64,000 nt of DNA from Atherix ibis (lineage: Eukaryota > Arthropoda > Insecta > Diptera > Athericidae). The stretch spans positions 110,666,267-110,730,266 of the forward strand of contig OY282605.1 of the NCBI GenBank assembly GCA_958298945.1. Direction: 5' to 3'. The number at the start of each line of letters is the position of its first letter. The stretch's first letter is position 1. Both the position numbers and the translations under genes were made by a program. Below the pieces are notes generated by a model. It was not told the DNA's origin, ran no database searches, and saw only the letters and a list, made by a program, of their open reading frames with translations. This document shows, one piece after another, positions 34,491 to 44,940 of the stretch.

Positions 34491-34930
34491 TACCTCAAAA
34501 ACAGGATGAAATTATTTTATAAATTGAACAAATCTCTCGGCCTAATGGAGGGGTCGTAGAGACCAGTTCTCTTCCTCAAGGATTGGGATGATACAAGTTC
34601 ACGAACAAATGGGGAACACTTAGATCGCGATGGATGACAGTGTTTCAAACATAAAAGCGAGTATTGACAATTTTTCGAAGGATTCGGGATTGTAGGATTT
34701 AAATTTGAAGGGAATTGGAAAGCTTACTCAAGTCCCAAAGTTCAAGTCTATGTGTCCATATCGGTTCCGGTACCGTTATTGTATAGTGTTAATTTACTTT
34801 TTAATGTCAGTTTTGACCTACTGTCTAGAAGTCATAGTAAAATTGTTTGTATCGTCCATTAAGTTCAGTTCTTTTAATTTTCGTGTGTGGTTTCCAGGTT
34901 AACCGTTTGTTGAATATAAGCCCGAATATA
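34491..34930. other. Unique complex stretch flanking the rosa-like element
   Basis: Balanced-composition sequence without coding or repeat signal. It could be older transposon sequence, but nothing identifiable is present. Confidence 0.3.
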
Positions 34931-35761
34931 TAGGGTTTTCCAAAAAGAGTGATATGATTTCTTTTCAATAAAAAAACACTAATTGTTAAGGAAATTCAAA
35001 TGTTTTTTTATTTAATATGAAGTACAATCGATACAATTAAGTTCTGAATAAAAAGTCATTCAAATGGCCTCCACGACTTCTTTTGCAGGAACGAATTCGA
35101 TAGCACTTTTTCCACTAAATCAAGTCGTATGTCATGAACAGCACGTTCAATATTGACTTCTAAAGCTTGAAGAGAGTCTGGTTTATTGCTAAAGACCAAT
35201 GACTTCAAATAACCCCACAAGAAATAGTCTAATGGTGTTAAATCACAACTTCTTGGAGGCCATTCAATGTCACAATTTCTTGAAATAATCGAATCTCCAA
35301 ACTTTTCTCGCAATAATTCTGTGTGACACGTAGCCCCGTCTTGTTGGAACCAGATGTTATCAAGATCAACTTCTTCCAATTTCGCCAATAAAAAGTTGGT
35401 TATCATCGATCTATACCGCTCTCCATTGACAGTAACGGTGTTACCAGCTTCATTTCGAAAGAAGTACGGATCGATGATTCCACCAGACCAAAAAAAACTG
35501 TCAATTTAGGTGAATGTAATGGGTGTTCATGAATAATTTGTGGATTTTCTTGGCACCACTCAGATGAAAGTGAGCCTCATCGGAGAAGATGATTTTCTTA
35601 AATTGGAGAACGATTATTTTGATAATAAAATTGAATAATTTGTAAACGTTGTTCTTGCGTATATCTCTTTATGATGAAATTGTAAACATTACTGAATACA
35701 ATGAAAAAAAAATGACAGAAACGTCACTTAGAAATTATATCACTCTTATTGGAAAACCCTA
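34931..35761 (-). mobile_element. Deleted rosa/DD41D-like Tc1-mariner transposon
   Basis: Inverted ends read TAGGGTTTTCCAAAAAGAGT on the left and, from the right, TAGGGTTTTCCAATAAGAGT, both followed by GATAT. TA dinucleotides flank both sides. About 830 bp remain of what is usually a roughly 1.3-kb element. The transposase reads right to left. The internal DNA coding for most of the N-terminal DNA-binding region is deleted. The transposase signature WPPRSCDLTPLDYFLWG is typical of the DD41D group, which I name from family knowledge, not from a search. Confidence 0.9.
35056..35682 (-). pseudogene. Broken rosa-like transposase
   Basis: This is the remnant of a DDD transposase. From the 5' side on the minus strand, an N-terminal helix-turn-helix start YTQEQRLQIIQFYYQNNRS is joined by deletion to KKIIFSDEAHFHLSG (first catalytic Asp). 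WCQENPQIIHEH, in another frame, is followed by GGIIDPYFFRNEAGN and then an open stretch of 116 codons (35056-35406) with IWFQQDGATCHT (second Asp) and CDLTPLDYFLWG (third Asp). At least two frame changes occur. Counting residues between the second and third Asp gives 36, not 41, because the segment after CHT is about five residues short. The C-terminus with SNSFLQKKSWRPFE appears complete. Confidence 0.9.
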
Positions 35762-38700
35762 TATATGGTATTACTCCCGCTTAAAGTTCTATCTGGAGTC
35801 TGTTCTCATTAAAGAGTAAAAGTAGAATAAGTACAATTTCCACTTTCGGAACCAGCTTTCTTAGGAGTGGATGTGTTTCTGTAGACGAATAGTGTAAAGA
35901 TCTGGCTTAGTTAGAATAATTTTGTTCTAAAAAATTTTTTTTTTCAAATTATATAAAAAAAAAAAATTTGGAAATTTAAAAACCTTTTTTTTTAAATAAA
36001 AAAAAATAAAAATTTTGACTTAAAAACATAATTTTTTTGCAAGTAAAATTTCCATTCAAATGCGAATAAAAAGTATAAATAATTTCCCATTTTTATAAGA
36101 TTTCATAAAAATTTTATTAACAATTGCGCCGCCATTCTTTTAAGAGTATTTTCAAAAATTTCTTAAAAATGTTCAGTTTGAAAAAGTTTACTGCAATTTT
36201 TGACATTTTTGGCAGATATTTCATCAAATTTTCATGATATATTGTAGTTTTTTTTTAGACATTTCTTAAGATCCATCCGTTAATTTGCAAATTTAAGAAA
36301 TTTAACGAGAAATTTTTTTTATGATTTAAAATTTAAGAAGGGCTAAAAATGTCACCAGAGCTAGAGAATGTGAGATTGGTGATAGATACAGTTTGAAAGG
36401 CAGTGCAAATCTTACCGCATTTGAATCCAATCGGATTTCCTGAAGCGACTGATTGTGCGAGATTTTTCTTTCTCTTTCCTTTAATTTTATCTCTTCATTT
36501 CCATTAATGCTGGTATCTGTCACATGCCCTAACCTCTACAAAGTTACTAGCCGAGCAATAATGTTTGCTTTTTGTTTGTTGGCTTTTCTTGTTTGCATCA
36601 GTTACGCTAAACAGAAATAAGCCAGCCGTGCACCGTAAATTATGATTTATTTATTATTTTTCATCCCCCGCTACCAGCCGTCATCTAGTATAGACTCTGA
36701 GCGTGAGCGAGAAAAAGATTATTGTCCCAATGCACTTGCATAAGTTTTTCTTTCCCTGACTTAATTGTCCTGTTTTATTTTTTTATTTTTCTAGCACTTG
36801 ATTTGAGTGAGAATATGTTTGCTGAAATTTTACATTAGCAACCGCAGAGCAAATGCACTTTGTTCAGGTGCTGCCTAATCAAATAAAAACAACTGTTATT
36901 AATTAAATGATTGACTATTGTTTTTAACTGAGAATTTTAGGGCGTATTTCAAAAATCAAAGAAAAATATAGAAATTTTTTTTGCATATTTCCAAATAAAT
37001 ACTTTTGTTCGTTTTTTAATTAATTTTTTTCAAGTTTTGAAATTTTTTGAAAATATGTCTGATATTTTATTTGTCAATTAATTTGCAAAAGCAGGTTTTG
37101 GACATTTTTCTTTTTATATGAAAAATTATTCATAAATTTAAAATTATGAAAAATTAAATTTTTGGTGGCTGTCTCTCGTAGTCACTTTCTATTCTCTTTT
37201 CTCGTTATAAATTGTGTTACCGTTTTAATGTAGATATGCAATTAAGAGGAACATTATTATTAATTTGAATAATTAGATTTTCAAACAAAAAAACAAGTTT
37301 TCATTTTATTTTAACAACCACTTATTATTATTGTATCAACTGCTATTTTACTGCACAATTCAACTATATTCCTTTTTTTATTTATAAAATCAACCAACTA
37401 TTTTAATAAAACTGAAAATATAACGTAGAGTATTTCGTTCACATCTCAGGCAACTCAATTTAAAAAAAAATAGTTATATATAATTCGGTTTTTTATTCTT
37501 GAGTACAGTCTATCGATACACTACAGTGTATATTATCTCCAGCACACACTATACTCGTCAATAAAATGGTACTTTTTTAATAGGTCTTCTTTTCTCCCTT
37601 TTCTCTCATCCCATTCACGTGATAAATAAAAGAGAATTTTTTGTTGTCTTATTTTTGGTCTTCTTTCCCCTTTTTTTTGGTACATTTTATTTTTAATTTA
37701 TCATAATTTATTCCATATTATTTTATCGTCTTTCTATTTCTTCCTCTCTCGTTCACAGACTCATTGTAACTAACCAATTTATTTAATAATTTTTTCACTC
37801 ATACTCACTTTTCTTTTTATATAAATTATTTTCAAAAAATATGTTCTCAAAAATAAAATTACGTGAGCATATTTGGGAAAAAAGAGACAAATATAGTTTT
37901 TTTCGTCTAAGAAATAATCGCCTGGTAAATAGTGTTACGTTTAAATCATTAATTACATTTTGAAATAAAGAAAAAAAATATTGTATTTCTGTGCCTCTTG
38001 TATGCCCGATGCACTCGTCCACATACTCTTAAGTGTGTAACGATAAATGAGCAAACACGAATGAGAAAAAACTTTATCGAAGATGTAAGATCGGCGTTAT
38101 TATTTTTGCACGATATTTTCATTAAAGAATAGTACAGCGTATGCACGAGTATATATACATATATATGTGAAGATGTGTATACGGTTCGCGTTACTGAATA
38201 TGATGTCATACGTCAAATGTTAAATAAATGGCAGAAAATAAACATTGAGTCTTTATCATCTGGCCAATATCGAAATATGTAAATTTAATGTCAGTATGAG
38301 TGTATGGATATGTGTGCGGCTAATTCGCATCATTTGTTATCCGTAAAAGAGAAAAACTAAATCAAGGCAATTACCTTCGAAGAAAAGAGAGACATCGATT
38401 ATGAACGAAATAGGCCGAGACACAAAAAAAGAAACAATCAAATTTATTTTGAAGGTTAAATTTTTAGAACTTTTTGTCATTCTTTCAATATTATTTATTT
38501 TTTAAGTTTTGTCAACTGTTTTTCTTCTTTTTTTTTGGAAATTTGACTACACAATAAAAAGTAAATGAGAGGGAATTTTTTTCTGTTTACTTTTTTGTTA
38601 AAGAGTTAATGACCTCTCAGAATTCGATGATTTCTAAATTGTTGTTTTTGTTGTTGTTGTGTGATTAGAGGATTTCCTTTTGTTGTATTTTTATTGTAAA

Positions 38701-39227
38701 TTTTTCGCATTTTTTTTTGCCTTGGTTTTTTTTTTGTAACATTTAAAAAAGAACATTTTTCTCCCTTTTATTTTTTGTTTTGTTTTGAATTATTATTAAA
38801 ATTTTCTCTCTTCAAGTTTTTACTTTAAATTCATTTTTCTTTAATTTTTATATTTTATTTTTCAGAACAGACAAAAAATATTGTATAGTAAAAATTCGTA
38901 TTATTTTTTGCCTTAACAATTCAATCAACAAAAAAAAACATTTTTTCGATGGAATTACGGCCTCCATGTCGGCCTCACGATTTATAATACTTTCTTCATG
39001 TTATTATTGTATATCAGCAAAATGTCCAGTTTTTCGTTGCTTCAGAATTTTATGTCACTGCTGGTCATTTTGTGTGCAATATTGCAAAGCACTCCCCTGA
39101 ATAAATAATGACTCAGACGTACTCATTTTTCGAAACAGGGGAATAACTTCTCACTATCCAATGACCTTGAACTGTGACGTGTTTTCCGTCGTAGACCAGT
39201 CATTATTGAGATCATCTATCATCATTT

Positions 39228-39292
39228 AATATAGTCCCTTGCTCATTGAAACTGTAAAAAATTTACAGTTTCAATGAGCAAGGGACTATATT
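39228..39292. repeat. Perfect inverted repeat, 31-bp arms, 3-nt loop
   Basis: Arm 39228-39258 begins AATATAGTCCCTTGCTCATT. It is the exact reverse complement of 39262-39292, separated by AAA. The arm is of mixed composition. Geometry matches that of the repeat at 23295-23361 almost exactly, without sequence similarity. Confidence 0.96.
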
Positions 39293-40633
39293 TTTGTGAT
39301 TTTTTTCTTTTTTCTTTTTTTTGTTTTGTAAAAAATGGGGAGTTGATACGCGGACCTGATATATTTAATCACTCACTGTTGTTTGTTTATTTATTGCAAT
39401 CAAAATTTTCTACAACAAAAAAGAAACTAAAAATTGTCAGGACATTTTTTTTTTGCCGGATCTGATTATTTTTACAATTTTTGTCATTCTTCTGGCAACA
39501 ACCATAAATAGAGAGAGAGTCTATGGCTATGTCGCTAACTGGATGCGAACTCAGTTTTTCTCAAGTGCAAAAAAATAATACGTAATAATATTCATTTAAT
39601 AAAAATAGATAAAAAAAAACAATTTGGAAAAAATAAACTTAATTTTTGTATAAGAAAACAAGAAGAAAATTGCGCAATTTTTTGTGGACAACAAACTAAA
39701 TAGAAGAAAGAAAAAGAAGAAAAAGCCAATGAAAACATGAATGAAATTGTAATGACAGAAGGTAAAAAGGAACAATTAACCTTAACTGGTGCATGGAAGA
39801 GAGAGATACGTGTATTGAGAGATATTGAAATAAACCAAAGTGAAATGAATTTACTCGTGCTTAAGTTTTAGTTTTTCTTCTGATTTTTTTTAGGGATTTT
39901 GTAGAATCTCAAATTTTACTCTTAGTCTCTCTCTCTTTAGAGAAGTCTCTTGAATATATTCTTTTTCTCTGCAAATTTATACTTTTATTTATTAAAAACG
40001 AATTGATTTAATATATTATAAGGGAAAAAAATTGGAATGTTTTTATCTATCGCCATTCTTTATTATTATTATTACCTGACTTAACCCACTAACCTAACAA
40101 CAATCCATCATCAACGTCGACATTAATATTATATTTTTGACGTGAGTTTTTTTTATATTTTTGTGCGTTTTTAATTTTATTCCATTTGTTTTTGCTTGTT
40201 TACATTATTTATTTTCATTTTTCTTCATTCGAATTTGGACATGTCTTTACATAAACATGACAGTCGTTCTTTTATGTGAAGAAACGTCAAAATTAGAAGG
40301 GAAAAGAACTGTCAAAAAATTGTCACTTGTTATAAGTGCAACTTCAGTTCAATTCTCCCCTTTTCAAGTATTCTGCCTGCCAAAAAGATAAATATTAAAA
40401 ACAGCAAAAATTGTTTTTCCTTTGGTTTTTTTATTCAATTTGAATTAATATATTTTGTTTTTAAATTTATAGTGTATAAGAAAAAAATCGAAAGCACAAA
40501 ATTTAAAAAAATTTATGTATTGTTATTTATTTTTCGTATTAACACAAAGAAAATACCATAAATTATTCTCGACAAAAAAATATGCCAACATTGAAAAATT
40601 TTGTTATTTTGAACATATTTTATTTCAAATATT

Positions 40634-40661
40634 CTATTATTATTATTATTATTATTATTAT
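40634..40661. repeat. (ATT)n microsatellite
   Basis: About nine uninterrupted ATT/TTA units lie in A+T-rich DNA. Confidence 0.85.
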
Positions 40662-43600
40662 ATTTTTTAAATATTTTTCTTCCAACACAAAAGAATATAA
40701 AAATTAAGCGACTAATTTTTTAAAATCAGCACAGAGAAACATGGTTATGACCTTATACGGTCTTAATAGAGAAAAGAGGAAGGTTTTTTTTATTAAAAAT
40801 TAAGAAATTTCATCAGTTATTTTTTTTTTTTTAAAAAGTAAATAAATATACATATTTACACATAAATAATTATTGTGAATTCTTATATTTTCGTTAATAT
40901 TACGGACAAAGGCAAACATGAAAATGAGAAATAATAAACGTCAAATTATATATTTCGCAAACAACTGTCTTCGGACTGGTGTCGTATGTATACATGTGGT
41001 GTGCTGTGCAGTGCGTTGTGTTCATGCCGGCAACAATTCGTAGGCGATTATTATGAATGGATATGCATGAACAAAGAATGTCATTTTTGTTTGAGAGGAA
41101 TGGAAATATTGTTAAATAGTGCTGTGAAAAGGGATGAGAATTGTAAGATTCATGTGGGCGGGCAAATAGAGAGACCACTCAAGAGCAACTGACATTTCAA
41201 ATAAAGCAACACTTTGGGTTTTATTGAGAAGCGTGAGTGAGAGGAGGCAGAAAAACTTCAGTGGTGAAAATAATGGGTTATGTTGACTGGTGAGAATAGA
41301 GACAAGCAGCATGAGTTCAAGTGACAGCCGACTTTTTAAATAGCGGTCGAAATGGTCGAATTGGTTTTTTCCAATATACGAAATGCTCAAAGGGGGGTGG
41401 GCGGAGAATTAGTCTAGAGAAGACAATGGGAATTGCGATCGCGGTTGTGATTAATGAGGTGGTGGGTGGTGTCGAAAACGGTTGGTGCCAATTGAAGTGT
41501 TCATTTGCAGCGGTAATTGTTGTCTTTTGTAGTCATGTTGTTGTTCGCTGCTTTCACGTCATCTTGCAAATCGTAATTGTAAACTTTTTAGCTTGCATTA
41601 ATCACCAATAAACGATTTTTCATTTTTCGTGGTCTGTTAAATATTTTTCCTTTAATTTTGATTATTATTCGCTTATTGCTCAATAAATTTTTAAAAGATA
41701 AATTGTTTAAAAAAATTACCTACATTTTGAAGTATTTAATTTAAGCTAAAACTTTTTAAAATGTCTATGCTTTTCCAATTTCGATTTTATCTATTTAAGT
41801 GCATATCTAGATGTGCATATGTCCTTACGATTATTGTTAGCTGATGGAGAATTAGGAAATGAAGTGAACAGTAGCATTTTACGAGTTACGAGTAAACTGT
41901 AAAAGTATTTAAAATGTAAGTTCAGAAAAGGTGTATGCAAAAAAGAGTCAAGGAGGCTGATACACGCTGGCCATCGTACTTGTTTCGAATTTGTTTGAAT
42001 AACTTTGTTAGGTAGCCTTTCGAAAAATAGTACAGGAAGTGGGCGGACATAGTGGTGTAAGAATTAAAGTGTCCGCGTCCTTCTTGCTGATTTCCCCAAC
42101 AACTTTACAATAATTTCCAATAAAACCACATACAACAGCACAATCTGCTCTCTGCGCAATCCACTTAACTCAATCCATAAAAATGCTCGATGCATGCATA
42201 ATTCCAGAACGTCTCATACTGTCGGTACTGCAGTGTGCAGATTGCCAAAACGAATTTTCCTAGGCTGACTTGACTGGCGGCTGGTTGGTCGGTATTTAGT
42301 GAGCTAATTGGATTTGTTGATTAAGTGGATGGGACAAGGGCAACGGGGATGACCGACAGGCAGGAAGGCTATTCTACAAAATAAATCGTTGAATCGCGAC
42401 CAATTCGACAGATCTCCGCGCTGCATCATATAAGCTATTTTGTAGTTAATGTCACAGTCCCCTCCCTATGCCCCGATCCCTCGAAAATTCTCAAAAGTAT
42501 TAAAGTATTCAAATTCAGAATCGCCGTTTCCCATAGAACTTTGAAAGGCTTCTTCGATCGCATAAAGAAGCGTACCAACCGAGCTGATACGGCAATGGTA
42601 ATCGCAGTACCATCAACAACAGCATTATTACGAGTACGGGAACGGTGCTACCATCGATTCCGGTACGACATGATGACGACGACTACAGCAAACATGGCTG
42701 TTAGGTTATAAGAGCACTTTGCGCGCACTCTACTATAAATGACGTTGATGGGCTATAGCAGTCGCCGCTCCTGCTGATTTTACTGGCTGGTTTTCAATAC
42801 AATGTGGTTGGCATAAAACGAAAACTAACTAAAACCATCCGAGGGGAGCCCATCCGCCCGTCCATCCATCCGTCCATTTATCCGACAGCAACCATCCCCG
42901 ATGAACTGCTGTGCCCTAAAAAAAAAATTGTTCAGCCTGAATTGAATGACTGCCTGTCAAGCAAAAGTACCATAGAACGGAGCGTCGAATTTAACCAACC
43001 AACCAACCAACCAACCATCCCATCATTGTGTACAGCCGAACGGGTAGTACAGAAAAACGATTGTGAGTGCGGAATATAGAAAAGGAAGATTTCGTAAAGG
43101 ATTTCGATCGGAGCAGGCGGAAAGAGGATGGAACACACGACACAACCTGGCAAAGTACACATCATATCGTCGTCGTTGAATTTGAAACGATAGCAGAATT
43201 TAATATGTACTCAGAGTCAGAGTCTGGTTAAAAGGAATGGAATGACGACGATGGCGACGATGGCAATGGCAAAAGGAATGTTGCCGTTATTACAGAGAAA
43301 ATGAGCCTCAGCCCTGCCTATATACCGACCAGGGCGGCTTAACGAAGCACGGAACGACATGGCATAGAAAAGCAAAGCGGATTGCACAAACAACGACCGC
43401 ACTCATAACAAAGCAGAATCGTTTGTTAAGCTGGTTGCTCGTTCGGTCCGTTCGTCTGTTCGTCTGTCGATCGATGGATCGTAGATAGGCAAACAGGCAA
43501 ATACAGGCATGCATGCTGGCTGGTTGGTTGGCTGACTGGCTGGCCTAGCAAATAGGTAGATAGTTGATAATGTTTTTTTTTTGAGGGGAGTAAGAGGCGG

Positions 43601-43726
43601 AACGTAAGGGAACAACACCGCCTTGTGTATGATGAATTCACAGCAGAGAATATAAGCACTCTTGTTGTTCGTCGGGTATTCTTGTCGACTCGCTTAACCT
43701 AGCATTGAAAATGGTGTACGAGAGGC

Positions 43727-43757
43727 TATAAAATTTTGCGCCCGACTATTTCATTGC
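43727..43757 (+). promoter_or_regulatory. Possible core promoter (TATA plus initiator-like)
   Basis: TATAAAA begins at 43727. An initiator-like TTCATTG follows with its A at 43753, 26 bp from the first T, slightly closer than the usual 30 or so. GGACGG lies about 22 bp downstream, where downstream promoter elements start to be expected. The surrounding DNA is G+C-richer. No coding sequence can be tied to it. Confidence 0.25.
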
Positions 43758-43875
43758 GAAGAAACTCGGGTTCGGACGGAACATTTTACTGAGTACGGTG
43801 GCCCCATTACGAGCAGTGATATTCTGTGGCACTATTGCGCGATTAACAGTGTGCTCTGGCGTTGTTGTTATTATT

Positions 43876-43970
43876 ATTCAGTTGGATTCGATTGGATTGG
43901 ATTGAATTGGCTGGCATGGTTTGGCTTGGCATGGACTGGCCTGACATAGCCCGGACCGGACCGGACCGGG
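43876..43970. repeat. GGATT then GGCTT then GGACC degenerate pentamer tract
   Basis: A 5-bp periodic tract starts as GGATT, drifts through GGCTGG/GGCATGG, and ends in three GGACC units (about 43952-43967). Gradual unit drift is typical of old slippage arrays. Confidence 0.6.
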
Positions 43971-44249
43971 TAGCTAACCTATTAAAGCATACGACGACTA
44001 CTAACAGCCGAACAAGAACAACATCAACGCACACGAACAATATAACATAATTCAATGGTAATAACAGCAGCACCAGCAACGTCGGCACTCAGCACAGCAT
44101 ACCAGACTATATAATCTAACACAGAGTTCATGCTTGATTTTCATTTTCGTTTTAGTTTTGGTTTTCGTTTTAAGTTTCGGTTTGGTTTTTCTCTACTGTC
44201 GGTCGGTTGTTAGTATTCCGTACGACTAATGCTGACGGAGAACGCGATA

Positions 44250-44330
44250 GTAATTGTGATTGCGATTGCGATTGCGATTGCGATTGTGTGATTGTATGAT
44301 TGCGATGACGATGTCGATGTCGATTTCGAT
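44250..44330. repeat. GATTGC tandem array with GATGTC/GATGAC tail
   Basis: Several near-perfect GATTGC units are followed by degenerate GATG(A/T)CGATGTC units. The open reading frame running through it is a consequence of the 6-bp unit. Confidence 0.75.
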
Positions 44331-44940
44331 GCTAATTCTGTTGCTGTTGCTGATGCTGATGGCGATTGTGGTTATGGTTGCGATGACGATGGAACTGCAA
44401 ATGCCGTTCCCGTTGCTGTGCTATTTCATGTGCTCTTCAAAAATGGTTGCTTTGCATAAACTGATCCGTGCGGGGAATAAGGGGGATACAGAACTATTTC
44501 TGCCTGTTTGGTTGAACCGCACATGGATCTGCACTGAGCATATTCATACCTATTTCCATCTGTGTTCTTTTCTATATAAAAATAGGTACGTTTTTATGAA
44601 TGCATGCATGATAAATATAATATCTCGATTGACACCATCGCCTCTGCACAGTCATCATCCCGCCATCGCCGCCGCTCACATCGGTACACCCACACTTTTA
44701 AGTATTTATATAACTAACAAATCTCAGGCAAACTCAGCTTGTGGTGTCTGTATTTCTGCCAACAAATTAAGTATCCTGAATATTCGTCGAAAACGTGTAT
44801 GCGTTGCCGGTATCTTACCATGTATTCAAAAGATCTCCTTCATAGCCAGTAGTAGTGAGCTTAGTATTAAATTGCACTGTCAGAATGCAAAAAAGGAAAG
44901 GATACAACAAGAAGAAATTATTTGAAGGAAAACAAAAAAA

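Larger units (their letters stand above)
35762..40899. other. A+T-rich non-coding DNA
   Basis: Mostly A/T-run-rich unique sequence with a perfect inverted repeat at 39228-39292 and (ATT)n near 40634-40660. TATATACATATATATG sequence lies near 38150-38168. Moderately complex stretches occur near 36340-36900 and 38940-39230. Open frames are low-complexity. No gene, RNA or further mobile element was recognised. Confidence 0.45.
40900..44940. other. Most structured G+C-richer block, no gene recognised
   Basis: The sequence is dense in CG-containing short repeats: CCATCCATCCGTCC (42860-42880), (CCAA)n (42996-43018), GTTCGTCTG runs (43440-43470), GGCTGGTTGG (43520-43545), GGATT/GGACC runs (43876-43970) and GATTGC tandem (44254-44290). 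The long plus-strand frame at 44260-44925 (221 codons) starts as a repeat translation (RLRLRL) and then shows no domain. A better explanation than coding is a regulatory or promoter-proximal region with high repeat turnover. A core-promoter-like arrangement lies at 43727-43757. Confidence 0.45.

Noticed and set aside
23295..39292. Inverted repeats as a CRISPR-like array or transcription terminators
   Set aside because: The repeats are kilobases apart with unrelated sequences, and the window is eukaryotic in character. Neither category applies.
44260..44925. 221-codon open frame on the plus strand
   Set aside because: Its first part is a translation of the GATTGC array (RLRLRL), and the rest has no domain, signal or conserved motif. 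An open frame is expected across a 6-bp repeat.
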